Of a stretch of 49,425 bases of DNA, positions 34,098 through 43,466 are shown one piece after another. The translations under genes and the position numbers were made by a program. Location of the stretch: positions 1 through 49,425 of the forward strand of contig JAFRHS010000037.1 of NCBI GenBank assembly GCA_017433225.1. Reading direction: 5' to 3'. This DNA comes from Clostridia bacterium. GTDB taxonomy: Bacteria; Bacillota; Clostridia; Oscillospirales; Acutalibacteraceae. Under the pieces are notes generated by a model. It did not search any database. It was not told where the DNA came from and saw nothing but the letters and a program-made list of their open reading frames with translations. Every line of letters begins with the position of its first letter. Position 1 is the first letter of the stretch.

Positions 34098-34134
34098 TCA
34101 ATCATCGCTGATAAAGCAGAAAGAGGTATCGACT

Positions 34135-35541
34135 ATGGGAAAGAAAATGACATTTGCACTGGCCTTCTGTAACCGCGGCTTCATGCCCGGAGAACTCATC
34201 TATGGGGCCAGAGAAGATATGATCAAAGCAGTGACGGACGCGGGCTATGATTACATCGCCATGGACGCGGACCTGACCCGCTACGGCGGTATCGAGACCC
34301 GGGAAGAAGGTCGCCTGTATGCAAAGTGGCTGAAGGAGCACGAAGGGGAATATGACGGCGTCATTTTCTCCATGCCCATCTTTGCAGACGAGAACGGCGC
34401 GGTCACGGCTCTTCAGGATGCCGGAGTGCCGATCCTGCTTCAGGCATACCCGGATGAACTCGGAAAAATGGACTTCAAACACAGAAGAGACGCGTACTGC
34501 GGCAAGTTTTCTGTTACGGACGTCTTCACCCAGTATCAGCTGCCCTTCACGGTCCTGAAGCCCCATGTCGTACACCCGCTGACCGAGACCTTTGCTCAGA
34601 ACCTGAAAGACTTTGCGGCGATCTGCCGGGTCGTGAACGGTATGAAGCGGTTCAACGTCGGCTGCATCGGCGCCCGGACCACGGCGTTCAAAACGGTCCG
34701 CTTTGACGAGATCACGCTCCAGAAGTACGGCATCAACGTGGAATCCTTTGACCTGTCGGAACTCGTCTTCAAAGTCCAGAACATGGATGACGGTGAAGAA
34801 GCCGTCCTGAACAAGATGGAGGCGCTGGAAAAATACACGGACTTCTCCAAGGTCCCGATCAAAAACAAGCTGACGCTGGCAAAGATCTCCTGCGTCATCG
34901 ACGAATACATCGAAGAGTATCAGCTGGACGCTCTGACGCTCCGCTGCTGGAACGAGATGGAGACCATCCTCCGTGTCTGCCCCTGTGTCCTCCTCTCCGA
35001 ACTCAACGACCGCGGCATCCCGGCGTCCTGTGAGATCGACATGTGCTCCGCTCTCACCATGCGGGCGATGTACCTCGCGTCCGAAGAACCCACCGCCGTC
35101 CTCGACTGGAACAACAACTACGGCGATGACGAAAACAAAGTTATCCTGTTCCACTGCGGACCCGTGGCGCAGAGCCTCATGACCGCAAAGGGCACCGTTA
35201 CGGAACACAAGATGTTTGCCAAAGGTGATCCTGGCTCGGGATGGGGCACCAACGAAGGCCGCATCCGCGCCTTCCCGACGACCATCTCCAACTGCCAGAC
35301 CAAAGATGGCGAGATCATCATCTACGCGTCGGAAGCAGAATTTACGGACGACCCCATCGAAGCGGAATACTTCGGCTGCGCCGGCGTCTGCGAGATCCCG
35401 GACCTGCAGAACAAACTGATCAAACTGGCCCGTGGCGGCTTCAAGCACCATACGTCCGTCGGCGTCGGCCACATGAAAGAAGTCCTGAAAGAAGCCTTCA
35501 CGACCTATCTGGGTTACACCTGGGTGGACATCGACGAATAA
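34135..35541 (+). CDS. L-fucose-isomerase-like aldose-ketose isomerase
   Basis: A 468-residue protein of the FucI superfamily. Glu300 (CEIDMCS) and Asp324 (VLDWNNN) are spaced 24 residues apart, as the Mn ligands Glu337 and Asp361 of E. coli FucI, and a His-rich segment KHHTSVGVGH near residue 440 supplies the third ligand region. The N-terminal half (about 1-170) is a Rossmann-like domain. It is distinct from the isomerase at 30275; the window thus holds two members of this superfamily in two operons. It probably converts the aldose released by the GH2 enzyme to a ketose for the kinase that follows 12 bp downstream. L-Fucose, D-arabinose, D-galactose or a 6-modified hexose are all possible. 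Confidence 0.8.
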   Translation: MGKKMTFALAFCNRGFMPGELIYGAREDMIKAVTDAGYDYIAMDADLTRYGGIETREEGRLYAKWLKEHEGEYDGVIFSMPIFADENGAVTALQDAGVPILLQAYPDELGKMDFKHRRDAYCGKFSVTDVFTQYQLPFTVLKPHVVHPLTETFAQNLKDFAAICRVVNGMKRFNVGCIGARTTAFKTVRFDEITLQKYGINVESFDLSELVFKVQNMDDGEEAVLNKMEALEKYTDFSKVPIKNKLTLAKISCVIDEYIEEYQLDALTLRCWNEMETILRVCPCVLLSELNDRGIPASCEIDMCSALTMRAMYLASEEPTAVLDWNNNYGDDENKVILFHCGPVAQSLMTAKGTVTEHKMFAKGDPGSGWGTNEGRIRAFPTTISNCQTKDGEIIIYASEAEFTDDPIEAEYFGCAGVCEIPDLQNKLIKLARGGFKHHTSVGVGHMKEVLKEAFTTYLGYTWVDIDE

Positions 35542-35553
35542 GGAGCGGTCATC

Positions 35554-37056
35554 ATGAAACTCGGAGGACTGGACATCGGGACCACCGGTTGCAAACTGAC
35601 GGTCTTCGATGAAAACGGCGAGAACCTCGGAAAAGCCTATCGGGACTATCCTGCCAAACGGGCGGTCTCCGGTCATGAGATCGACGTCTCCGCCATCATG
35701 CAGGGGGTGTACGACTGTATCCGCGAAATGGCGGAGCAGTATCCGGACCTTGCCGGCATCGGGGTCACCAGTTTTGGCGAAACATTCGTCATGACGGATG
35801 AAGCAGGCACGCCGCTCCACACGGCGATGCTGTATACAGACCCGCGCGGTGCGGAAGAATGCGCGGAACTGGTGGAGAAGATGGGTCGTGTCAGACTCAT
35901 CGAAGAGACCGGCCTGAACCCACATGAGATGTATTCTGTTTCCAAAGTCATGTGGGTCAAAAAACACCTGCCGGAGGTCTATGCGAAAGCAAAGCATATC
36001 TTCCTTATGGAAGATTATGTCATGTTCCACCTGACGGGCTGCGCATGCATCGACTACTCGCTCGCTTCCCGGACCATGGCCTTCAACATCAACCACCTGC
36101 ATTTCAGTTACAATATCTGTGAAGCGGCGGATATCGATATCGAACTGTTCTCCAAGCCGGTCCCCACCGGGTCCGTCGTCGGAACACTGACGGCAGAAGT
36201 GGCCTCGTTCACAGGACTGTCCAAGGAGACGAAGATCGTCGCGGCGGGCCACGATCAGGTGGCGGCTGCGGTCGGCGCCGGGGCTTTCGACGGATCGGTC
36301 GCCGTAGACGGTGCGGGCACCGTCGAATGCCTGACGCCCATCTTCGATGAAAAGCCGGATCTTCTGGCGATGAGTGAGAAGAACTATGCGGTCGTGCCCT
36401 ATGTGGTGCCCGGCAAGTATGTCGCCTACGCGTTTTCCTACACCGGCGGCGCGCTGGTCCAGTGGGGGACCGAGACCTTCGCCAAGAAGGAGGCGGACCT
36501 TGCAGAGGAAGAGGGCCTTTCGGTCCATGAATATCTGGAAAACGCATACTCGAAACGCCACGGAGAATCGCCGACCGGGCTTTTACTCCTGCCGCACTTC
36601 GCCGGAGCTGCGACTCCGTATATGGACACCGGTTCCAAAGGGGCTGTTCTCGGCCTGACGGCGGACACCACGGCAGAGGACCTCTATACAGCTTGTCTGG
36701 AAGGCGTCGTCTATGAAATGGCGCTGAACCGGAACACGATCGATGCCTGCACGAAACTCCGCTTCGACAAAGTCCTCGCCACCGGCGGCGGAGCCCGTTC
36801 GAAGCGCTGGATGCAGATGAAGGCAGATGTGCTGAACGTGCCCTTTGTCTCTCTGAAGACGCTGGACGCCGGCACGGTCGGCAGCGCCATGATGACCGGT
36901 GTGGCGACAGGACTGTTTAAGGATCTGGAAGATGCTGCAAACACGATGGTGCATCGCCTTGAGACCTACCGGCCCCGGGAAGAGATGCACGAACAATATG
37001 AAGCACTTTATGAGCGGTACGAGAAGGTCTATGAGGCCGTCCGGCCGCTGGTATGA
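35554..37056 (+). CDS. FGGY-family ketose kinase
   Basis: A 500-residue FGGY carbohydrate kinase, xylulokinase-like in layout: LDIGTTGCKLTVFDENG phosphate-1 strand, GITSFGE-type block (VTSFGETFVM), YTDPRG, HDQVAAAVGAG (catalytic Asp with the Gly-rich strand) and ATGGGARSKRWMQMKAD adenosine motif near residue 410. It would phosphorylate the ketose made by the preceding isomerase. An FGGY kinase paired with an Fba-type rather than a RhaD/FucA-type aldolase is unusual and is what makes this operon hard to assign. The start ATG 35554 has AAGGAG 9 nt before it. Confidence 0.87.
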   Translation: MKLGGLDIGTTGCKLTVFDENGENLGKAYRDYPAKRAVSGHEIDVSAIMQGVYDCIREMAEQYPDLAGIGVTSFGETFVMTDEAGTPLHTAMLYTDPRGAEECAELVEKMGRVRLIEETGLNPHEMYSVSKVMWVKKHLPEVYAKAKHIFLMEDYVMFHLTGCACIDYSLASRTMAFNINHLHFSYNICEAADIDIELFSKPVPTGSVVGTLTAEVASFTGLSKETKIVAAGHDQVAAAVGAGAFDGSVAVDGAGTVECLTPIFDEKPDLLAMSEKNYAVVPYVVPGKYVAYAFSYTGGALVQWGTETFAKKEADLAEEEGLSVHEYLENAYSKRHGESPTGLLLLPHFAGAATPYMDTGSKGAVLGLTADTTAEDLYTACLEGVVYEMALNRNTIDACTKLRFDKVLATGGGARSKRWMQMKADVLNVPFVSLKTLDAGTVGSAMMTGVATGLFKDLEDAANTMVHRLETYRPREEMHEQYEALYERYEKVYEAVRPLV

Positions 37057-37070
37057 CGGGAGGAACGATT

Positions 37071-38063
37071 ATGGACGCGAAAACACTGCGTTACCTCGGC
37101 CATGAAAGCCAGCTCTCCGGTGTGGAGGAACATCGGCTGGTCGGCGGCAAAGGGGACGGCATGCGCCTCTATGAAGTCCATAACGGGCGCGGTCTCGATC
37201 TCACCGTCTCTCCCGACCGGAACTGCGACATCACACGGCTCCGTTACAAGGGGCAGAACCTCAGTTATATGAGCCCCTGCGGCTACGTGGCTCCGGCCTA
37301 TTATGACAGCATCGGCTCCAACTGGCTGTCTTCCTTTACAGCCGGCTTTCTGACGACCTGTGGTCTGCAGTCCGTCGGGACGCCCTGCACGGACGAGGGG
37401 GAAGACCTTCCCCTGCACGGGTCCATCGCCAACCTGCCCTCGGAACATTCCTATTGGGAGGACATGGGCGATGCGTTCGTTGTGAAGTCCGTCACGAAAG
37501 ATGAGACGATCTTCGGTCGGAAACTGCGCCTTACACGGGAACTGGAAATCTCAAAGACAGAAAACCGATTCGTCATCCGGGACGTGATCTCCAACACCGG
37601 AGACCGGCGGGAGCCCTTCGAAGTGCTCTATCACATGAATATGGGGTATCCGCTTCTGGATGAAGATGCAATGGTCGAGATCCCGTCTGTTGAGGTCACA
37701 CCAAGAGATGACCACGCGGCGGAAGACCTTGCCAACTGGGCGCGGATGGAAGAACCCCAGGACGGCTTTCAGGAACGCTGTTACTACCACAAGTTCGGCG
37801 ACGCGAAGGGCGTCATGTCCATCGCTCAGCCGAAGATGAATACAAAACTCACCATCTCCTTCGACGCCTCGAAACTCGACGGCACCGTGGAATGGAAAAT
37901 GATGGGGGTCCGGGACTATGTCCTCGGACTCGAATGCGGAAACTGCTACCCGGACGGACGGGACGTCATGCGGGAGACCGATATGCTGAAGTTCCTTGAT
38001 CCGGGGCAGTCCATCGAGTATAATGTCACGGTCACCGTGACCGATTGGGAGGTTGGATCATGA
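37071..38063 (+). CDS. DUF4432 aldose-1-epimerase-like protein
   Basis: A 330-residue beta-sandwich protein of the galactose-mutarotase-like fold. Visible blocks are GRGLDLTVSPDRNCDI near the N-terminus, FLTTCGLQSVG, LPLHGSIAN and a C-terminal ECGNCYPDGRD segment, as in DUF4432 proteins. The likely role is interconversion of sugar anomers (mutarotase) before the isomerase. Start ATG 37071 has GGGAGGA at 37058-37064; the earlier frame start at 37053 would itself contain this site. The stop overlaps the next ATG (ATGA). Confidence 0.82.
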   Translation: MDAKTLRYLGHESQLSGVEEHRLVGGKGDGMRLYEVHNGRGLDLTVSPDRNCDITRLRYKGQNLSYMSPCGYVAPAYYDSIGSNWLSSFTAGFLTTCGLQSVGTPCTDEGEDLPLHGSIANLPSEHSYWEDMGDAFVVKSVTKDETIFGRKLRLTRELEISKTENRFVIRDVISNTGDRREPFEVLYHMNMGYPLLDEDAMVEIPSVEVTPRDDHAAEDLANWARMEEPQDGFQERCYYHKFGDAKGVMSIAQPKMNTKLTISFDASKLDGTVEWKMMGVRDYVLGLECGNCYPDGRDVMRETDMLKFLDPGQSIEYNVTVTVTDWEVGS

Positions 38064-40438
38064 AAAAAGAACTGTTTGATTTCGGATGGACGTTCTGGAA
38101 AGAGGGTCATGAGACATCGAAACAGGTCGTGGATCTGCCCTATGACGCCATGCGTTATGAAGACCGGATCCCAAATCTGAAAAGCGGTCATGCGACCGGC
38201 TTTTTCCCCGGCGGGACTTACTATTATGAAAAGACCTTTGAGGCAGATGCCGACATGGTCAGCGGGACAACGTTCCTCGAATTCGAAGGCGTTTACCAGA
38301 AGAGTACGGTGACCCTGAACGGTGAAGTCGTCGGCGGCCGCATTTACGGGTACTCCGACTTCATGATCGACCTTACCGGAAAACTCAAAGAGGGGACCAA
38401 CACTCTCTGCGTGAAGGCGGACAACTCTCAGTATGGCAATGCCCGCTGGTATACGGGCTCTGGCATCTACAAAGATGTCTGGCTGTACACGGCAGGACCC
38501 TCTTATATCAAGCCCTGCGGCATCAAAGTCCTGACAAAGTCCATCGACCCTGCGGTCCTCTCCGTTTCCGTCGATGCTGTCCTCGAGGAGGGGATGGAAC
38601 TGGTGACGGAAGTCATCGCAAAGGGCGGTACGGTCGTCGCGACCGGGACCGGTGCCGAACTGGAACTGACCATCCCGGACGCGAAACTCTGGTCTGCGGA
38701 AGACCCGAACCTTTATGGAGTCCATGTATCTCTCATGAAGGGCGATACCCTGGTGGACCGGGCCGGCGAGCGTGTCGGCATCCGGAGCCTCGCCTGGGAC
38801 GCGAAGAATGGATTCCAGGTCAACGGAACGACCGTCAAACTGAAGGGCGGATGTGTCCATGAAGACAACGGTCCTCTCGGTGCCAACAGTTTCAAGGCGG
38901 CTGAGCTCCGCCGCATCCGGAAGATGAAGGAATGTGGTTACAACGCAGTTCGCTATTCTCACCAGCCTGCCGGCAAAGCCTTCCTCGACGCCTGCGACGA
39001 AGTGGGTATGTATGTCATGGATGAGACCTTCGACACCTGGGTCAACACGAAGAATGATTACGACTATGCCAATTACTTTGAGACCGAATGGGAGAAGGAC
39101 CTGACCGACATGGTCCGGATGGCGTATAACCACCCTTCCGTCATCCTGTACTCGATCGGCAACGAGGTCTATTTCAAGGACCTCGAAAAAGCGACCCCGC
39201 TCTCCGATGCGCTCATCGCCAAAACCAGAGAACTCGACGCCTCGCGTCCCGTCGTCAACTGTATGAACCCGCTGATGACCCTGATGGGCGGCGGAAAAGT
39301 GGAGTCGGAGAAAAAGGACGAAAAAGGTGATCCTGCACCGGTCGAAGATGCCGATGCGGCAAGGGGCAGTCTTCTTGTCAACATGCTGATCACAGCGGCA
39401 CCCAAGCTCCTGCGCCTTCTCTGTAAGGAAAAGAAGATCCGCACGATGGACCCGGTCCTCGGACCGCTGGACATTGTCGGGTTCAACTACGGCGACCACC
39501 TCTATGAGGCCCATCACAAGGATTATCCGGAGCGAATCATGGTCGGCTCGGAGACTCTGCCCGCCAAACTGGCGATCAACTGGCCAAAAATCGAAACGTC
39601 TTCCTACCTGATCGGAGACTTCATGTGGACGGCCTGGGACTATCTCGGGGAGGCCGGGGTCGGACTGCCGGTCTATGACGGGAAAAAGGCCTTCAGCCGT
39701 CCCTACCCCTGTATCTCGGCTGGCTGCTGCAGCATCGATATGGCCGGCTTCATCGAAAGCCAGGGCCACTTCACGGCCATTGTCTGGGGCAAGGAGGAGA
39801 ATCCGTATATCGCGGTCCATCCGGTGGATCACTACGGAGAACCGCTGGAAATGGGCCGCTGGAGAAAGACGGATGCCGTCCATAGCTGGTCCTGGAAGGG
39901 GCAGGAAGGAAAGCCTTGTGCCATCGACGTGTTCTCGAACGGCGATGTCGTGGAGCTGATCCAGGACGGCGTCTCTCTCGGAAAGAAACCCGTCGAGGAA
40001 TTCTGTGCCTCCTTCGAGACGACTTACCGCCCCGGCAGGCTGGAAGCGGTCAGTTACCGCTTTGGCCGGGTCTATGGCAGGGACGTCCTTGCGACGGCAT
40101 CGGAAGAACGAGCGCTCACAATGAAACCGGAGACCACCGAACTGAACGCAGACGGCATGGACCTCTGTTACATCCCGGTCATTCTGGGAGACGGAAACGG
40201 GACTCCTGTCATGCTGGAAGACAAAAAGGTGACTGTCACCGTCGACGGACCGGCGGAACTCATCGCCGTCGGCAGCGGCGCGATCGAGACCAAAGAGGTC
40301 TTCTGCGGAAACTCGTATACCACGTTCCATGGACGTATGCTGGCGGTCCTGCGGGCCGGGCGGGAGACCGGAACGGTTACAGTGACCGCAAAGGCAGATG
40401 GCTTGAAAGCGGTATCCGTGATCGTTGATGTGAAATAA
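38060..40438 (+). CDS. GH2 glycoside hydrolase
   Basis: A 792-residue cytosolic family 2 glycosidase. A jelly-roll sugar-binding domain (about 1-160), an immunoglobulin-like domain (about 165-255), the TIM barrel (about 256-560) and C-terminal beta domains follow one another. The acid/base is Glu369 in GNEV and the nucleophile Glu498 in GSET. The RYSHQP and DETFDTW blocks are typical of GH2. The specificity (beta-galactosidase, beta-glucuronidase or other) is not readable. ATG 38060 overlaps the epimerase stop; GGGAGG lies at 38047-38052. It presumably releases the sugar used by the four enzymes encoded upstream. A strong terminator follows. Confidence 0.9.
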   Translation: MKKELFDFGWTFWKEGHETSKQVVDLPYDAMRYEDRIPNLKSGHATGFFPGGTYYYEKTFEADADMVSGTTFLEFEGVYQKSTVTLNGEVVGGRIYGYSDFMIDLTGKLKEGTNTLCVKADNSQYGNARWYTGSGIYKDVWLYTAGPSYIKPCGIKVLTKSIDPAVLSVSVDAVLEEGMELVTEVIAKGGTVVATGTGAELELTIPDAKLWSAEDPNLYGVHVSLMKGDTLVDRAGERVGIRSLAWDAKNGFQVNGTTVKLKGGCVHEDNGPLGANSFKAAELRRIRKMKECGYNAVRYSHQPAGKAFLDACDEVGMYVMDETFDTWVNTKNDYDYANYFETEWEKDLTDMVRMAYNHPSVILYSIGNEVYFKDLEKATPLSDALIAKTRELDASRPVVNCMNPLMTLMGGGKVESEKKDEKGDPAPVEDADAARGSLLVNMLITAAPKLLRLLCKEKKIRTMDPVLGPLDIVGFNYGDHLYEAHHKDYPERIMVGSETLPAKLAINWPKIETSSYLIGDFMWTAWDYLGEAGVGLPVYDGKKAFSRPYPCISAGCCSIDMAGFIESQGHFTAIVWGKEENPYIAVHPVDHYGEPLEMGRWRKTDAVHSWSWKGQEGKPCAIDVFSNGDVVELIQDGVSLGKKPVEEFCASFETTYRPGRLEAVSYRFGRVYGRDVLATASEERALTMKPETTELNADGMDLCYIPVILGDGNGTPVMLEDKKVTVTVDGPAELIAVGSGAIETKEVFCGNSYTTFHGRMLAVLRAGRETGTVTVTAKADGLKAVSVIVDVK

Positions 40439-40465
40439 GTAAGCGAAACCCTACCCACAAAACGA

Positions 40466-40495
40466 GCCCCGGGCAGTTGCCCGGGGCATTTTTAT
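40466..40495 (+). terminator. Terminator of the GH2 operon
   Basis: A 10-bp stem GCCCCGGGCA / TGCCCGGGGC with a very short loop, followed by TTTTT. The -10 TATAAT (40498-40503) of the next gene directly follows. Confidence 0.88.
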
Positions 40496-40537
40496 GGTAT
40501 AATATCTCTGACTGTAAATTCTGTAGGAGGAATGATT

Positions 40538-41443
40538 ATGAAAATGAAAAAGTTCATCGCCCTTGTGGTCGCCGTGTTCGTCATGGCTGCTATGACCGTC
40601 GTCCCGTCCTTTGCGGCAACGGACGTCTCGTTGTGGCTTGAAAAGAACGTGACGGTCGGCGTGGACGACCCCGCGAACATCAACGACCGGAACGCCACCG
40701 GCACCCGTACCCTGAAAAAGGTCTACCAGACCTTCCGCTACACACAGGAAGCGCACCCCATCTCCGGACAAGGCTGCTTCAGCGTCACAAAGGGTGTCCT
40801 GAAGCAGAACGGCAAACAGTGTGACATCTACCTGGTGGCGGCGCACGGCCTCGAGACCAACGCCTTTGGGCAGAACGTCGACAACGCATCCGTTGCCGGC
40901 GCCGGCAGACAGCAGACCAGCCCTTACCTGAAACAGTACATGGCGGTCATCAAACAGAACGTGCCGAAGGGTGCCAACCTCATCCTGACCGGACACAGCC
41001 TCGGCGGCATGGTGTCCCAGCAGGCGGCGGCCAACAAGACGATGCAGAAACGCTATCACATCCTGCACGTCATCACCTGGGGTTCTCCGCTGATCGCCAA
41101 AGGTCAGATCGAAGGCCAGCTCCACAGAATGTGCGCAGCCGGCGATGTGGTCCCGCTGATGAGCGAATACACATTCACTGACCCCGACGCCCAGTTCGGC
41201 GACCGCAACCGCGAAGAAGCGGACGTCATCCCGGTCATCCAGTCCCATGTCGAAGGCTACAACGACAAGAACGCCTGGAAAGACTACGACGCTCTCGGCA
41301 TCAAGGGCGGCAACGCGGTCCTCAGGATGGACGACAGCACCACCCGCCGTTTCAACGCCCCGAAGACGGAAGACCCCTCGCTCTCTGTCTGGGTCGCGTT
41401 CAACAACAACGGCAACTGGACCGGTGTCTCCATTCTGTACTGA
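40538..41443 (+). CDS. Secreted lipase-class-3-like hydrolase
   Basis: A 301-residue exported alpha/beta hydrolase: signal peptide (about 1-26, ending VPSFAAT), then a lipase-3-like domain with the nucleophile elbow GHSLGG near residue 151 and a preceding AAHGLET strand. A catalytic Asp/His pair is plausible in the C-terminal half (AAGDVVPL, QSHVEGY) but not certain. Start ATG 40538 is chosen because AGGAGG (40525-40530) is 7 nt away; ATG 40532 would be 1 nt away. The promoter TATAAT is at 40498-40503 and no operator of the two regulon types is present. Its lipid or ester substrate is unknown. Confidence 0.82.
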   Translation: MKMKKFIALVVAVFVMAAMTVVPSFAATDVSLWLEKNVTVGVDDPANINDRNATGTRTLKKVYQTFRYTQEAHPISGQGCFSVTKGVLKQNGKQCDIYLVAAHGLETNAFGQNVDNASVAGAGRQQTSPYLKQYMAVIKQNVPKGANLILTGHSLGGMVSQQAAANKTMQKRYHILHVITWGSPLIAKGQIEGQLHRMCAAGDVVPLMSEYTFTDPDAQFGDRNREEADVIPVIQSHVEGYNDKNAWKDYDALGIKGGNAVLRMDDSTTRRFNAPKTEDPSLSVWVAFNNNGNWTGVSILY

Positions 41444-41471
41444 TCAGGGATCCTATCGAATCAAGACATAG

Positions 41472-41508
41472 CGAAAGCGGCCCGCACACGGATGTGCGAG
41501 CCGCTTTC
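41472..41508. terminator. Hairpin between convergent genes
   Basis: GAAAGCGGC and CGCACA pair with TGTGCG and GCCGCTTTC. It has a strong stem but no clear T-run on either strand, so termination strength is uncertain. Confidence 0.5.
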
Positions 41509-41548
41509 CCAAGTTGTTATTCTGCAATCTATGGTGCAGATAGAGGAC

Positions 41549-42196
41549 TTAGATGATGCCGAGCGGGATGAGGACGATGAGCAGGAGCGCATCGAGGCCC
41601 CACAGGCAGGCGAGCCACTTCTTCTGCGTCGAACGCTTCATGTCGTAAGTGAGGTTCGCGGCGAGGAAGAAGGGGATGTAGGTCGTGATGAAGACCGGAA
41701 GTGCGCCCCACCATTTGTAGACCCAGATGAAGGCCGGGGTAGAGGCCAGGAAGATCTCGAAGATCGAGAAGAACGCGGCGTTGCCGATGGCAAACAGGAC
41801 GCGGTTGTTGATGCCGAGGATCTTCTTGTTTTTGTCTTCCGGAAGGAGTTCGACCGACATGAATCCGGCAATGGAGAACATGAGGGACAGCTCCCACGAG
41901 ACGCCGACCAGCAGGATGAAGCTGGTGCTCTCCGGGGAAACATGCCACAGGGCATAACCGGAGAAGTGGCAGATGACGGCGTTCATGATCTCATAGAACC
42001 AGTGGACGCCGTAGAGGGCGAGGGCACCGGCGATGGCATCGTACTTTTTCTTTTTCCACATCGGGATCCAGACGCCGACGATGACCAGTGCCAGGAGGGT
42101 AATGAAAGTCCAGTCGAAGTTGTCGACACTTCGTACCGCGGCTTTCGCAGCTTCCGCAGCAGCCATTGCAGCAGCGGAACCGTCACCAAATAACAT
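41549..42196 (-). CDS. Polytopic membrane protein of unknown function
   Basis: A 215-residue protein with an Ala-rich N-terminus (about 1-22), then about six hydrophobic segments, several rich in Trp and Phe (VGVWIPMWKKKKYDA, YGVHWFYEIMNAVICHF, FIWVYKWWGALPVFI). His and Trp residues are conserved-looking within helices, but I do not recognise a family. The ATG at 42196 has AAGGAG about 8 nt upstream. The gene is monocistronic, convergent with the lipase and divergent from the M42 operon. No function is proposed. Confidence 0.8.
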   Translation of the reverse strand: MLFGDGSAAAMAAAEAAKAAVRSVDNFDWTFITLLALVIVGVWIPMWKKKKYDAIAGALALYGVHWFYEIMNAVICHFSGYALWHVSPESTSFILLVGVSWELSLMFSIAGFMSVELLPEDKNKKILGINNRVLFAIGNAAFFSIFEIFLASTPAFIWVYKWWGALPVFITTYIPFFLAANLTYDMKRSTQKKWLACLWGLDALLLIVLIPLGII

Positions 42197-42346
42197 AAGC
42201 TCACTCCTTTTTCAAAACTCGTTTTCAGAAACGTCAATACTGAATATCCAGACCGAATATTCATCTTGCAAATTCATTATTGCACCGCGAGTCATTATTT
42301 GTAAATGGTGATAGTGCCTAAAATATTTGCACTGTTTTTGTCAGCA

Positions 42347-42376
42347 TTTACAATACGATCGGCGCTGTGATAGAAT
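42347..42376 (+). promoter_or_regulatory. Promoter of the M42 peptidase pair
   Basis: -35 TTTACA (42347-42352), 18-bp spacer, -10 TAGAAT (42371-42376), about 50 bp before the GTG start. Confidence 0.5.
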
Positions 42377-42428
42377 GGGAACAGCGTTTCGCGCGGGACG
42401 GACCCGTGCGTAGAGAGGAGGTCCCTTC

Positions 42429-43466
42429 GTGGATCTTACAAACTTACTCAAAGACCTGACGTCGGTCCCCGGCGTGTCCGGGCTCGAGGACAAGGTGGCC
42501 CGCGTGGCGATGGACGCCCTGGCACCCTATGTCGATGAGCTGTACAAGACACCGATGGGCGCCGTCGTCGGTACCATAAAGGGGAAGGGGCCGGCGATCG
42601 TGCTGGACGCCCACCTCGATCAGATCGGCCTGGTCGTCACCGCGTACGGCGGGAACGGCTTCCTGCGGTTCGACAAGTGCGGCGGCATGGACCCCCGCAT
42701 CCTGTCCGGCATGGAAGTGACCGTCCATGGCACGGAAGACGTGTACGGCATCGTGTCTTCCATTCCTCCACACCTTGCGAAGAAGGAAGAGGAGGGGAAG
42801 GCGAAACCGTTCAAAGACCTCGCTATCGACACCGGCCTTTCCGACGAAGAACTCGAAAAGACGGTGAAACCCGGAGACCGGGTGTCCCTGAAAGCCTACC
42901 CCGCGGAACTCCTGAACGGACAGGTGGCTTCCGTCGCCATGGACGACCGCGCCGGCATCGTCGCGCTCATCCGTGCGGCCGAGCTCCTGAAAGAGGCCGA
43001 CTGCGACCGCACGGTCCACTTCCAGTTCACGGTCCGGGAGGAAGTCGGGGGTCAGGCAGCCGCCGCGACCGCGTACAACATCAACGCCCATGCCGCTATC
43101 GCGGTGGACGTGAGCTTCGCCCGTACTCCGGGCGTCGACTCGAGAGACGCGGCCCTCATCGGCAAAGGCCCGATGATCGGCTACGCTCCCATCCTCGACA
43201 AACCGCTCTTTGAGCGCATGAAGTCGATCGCCGAAGAAAACGAGATCCCGTACCAGATCGAGATCATGCATCGCGGCACCGGCACCCATGCCGATGAACT
43301 GACGAACTCGAAGGCCGGCCTGCCTGTCGGGCTCATCTCCATCCCGCTCAAATACATGCACACCACGGTCGAGACCGTCACCATGGAAGACATCGAGAAC
43401 ACTGCGCGGCTCCTGGCCGCCACGGTCCTCGCGGGCACGACCGCGCTCGAAGGAGGTGCCGTATGA
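42429..43466 (+). CDS. M42 family metallo-aminopeptidase (first of pair)
   Basis: A 345-residue di-zinc aminopeptidase of the M42 (glutamyl aminopeptidase/FrvX/TET) type. The metal and catalytic blocks appear in order: DAHLDQIG, MDDRAG, REEVGG (catalytic and ligand Glu), AVDVSFA and YMHTTVE. Family members form large dodecameric shells that trim peptides in the cytosol. It starts at GTG 42429, with GGAGG at 42416-42420. It overlaps a second M42 gene by ATGA; two subunits from one operon suggest a mixed complex, as reported for some TET peptidases. Confidence 0.9.
   Translation: MDLTNLLKDLTSVPGVSGLEDKVARVAMDALAPYVDELYKTPMGAVVGTIKGKGPAIVLDAHLDQIGLVVTAYGGNGFLRFDKCGGMDPRILSGMEVTVHGTEDVYGIVSSIPPHLAKKEEEGKAKPFKDLAIDTGLSDEELEKTVKPGDRVSLKAYPAELLNGQVASVAMDDRAGIVALIRAAELLKEADCDRTVHFQFTVREEVGGQAAAATAYNINAHAAIAVDVSFARTPGVDSRDAALIGKGPMIGYAPILDKPLFERMKSIAEENEIPYQIEIMHRGTGTHADELTNSKAGLPVGLISIPLKYMHTTVETVTMEDIENTARLLAATVLAGTTALEGGAV

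Noticed and set aside
33231-40438. Sulfoquinovose (sulfoglycolysis) operon
   Set aside because: An isomerase-kinase-aldolase set fits in outline, but there is no GH31-type or NAD-dependent sulfoquinovosidase, no sulfolactaldehyde enzyme and no sulfonate exporter.
41492-42193. 233-residue plus-strand frame
   Set aside because: Highly charged, low-complexity, opposite to the membrane protein whose start has a good ribosome site.
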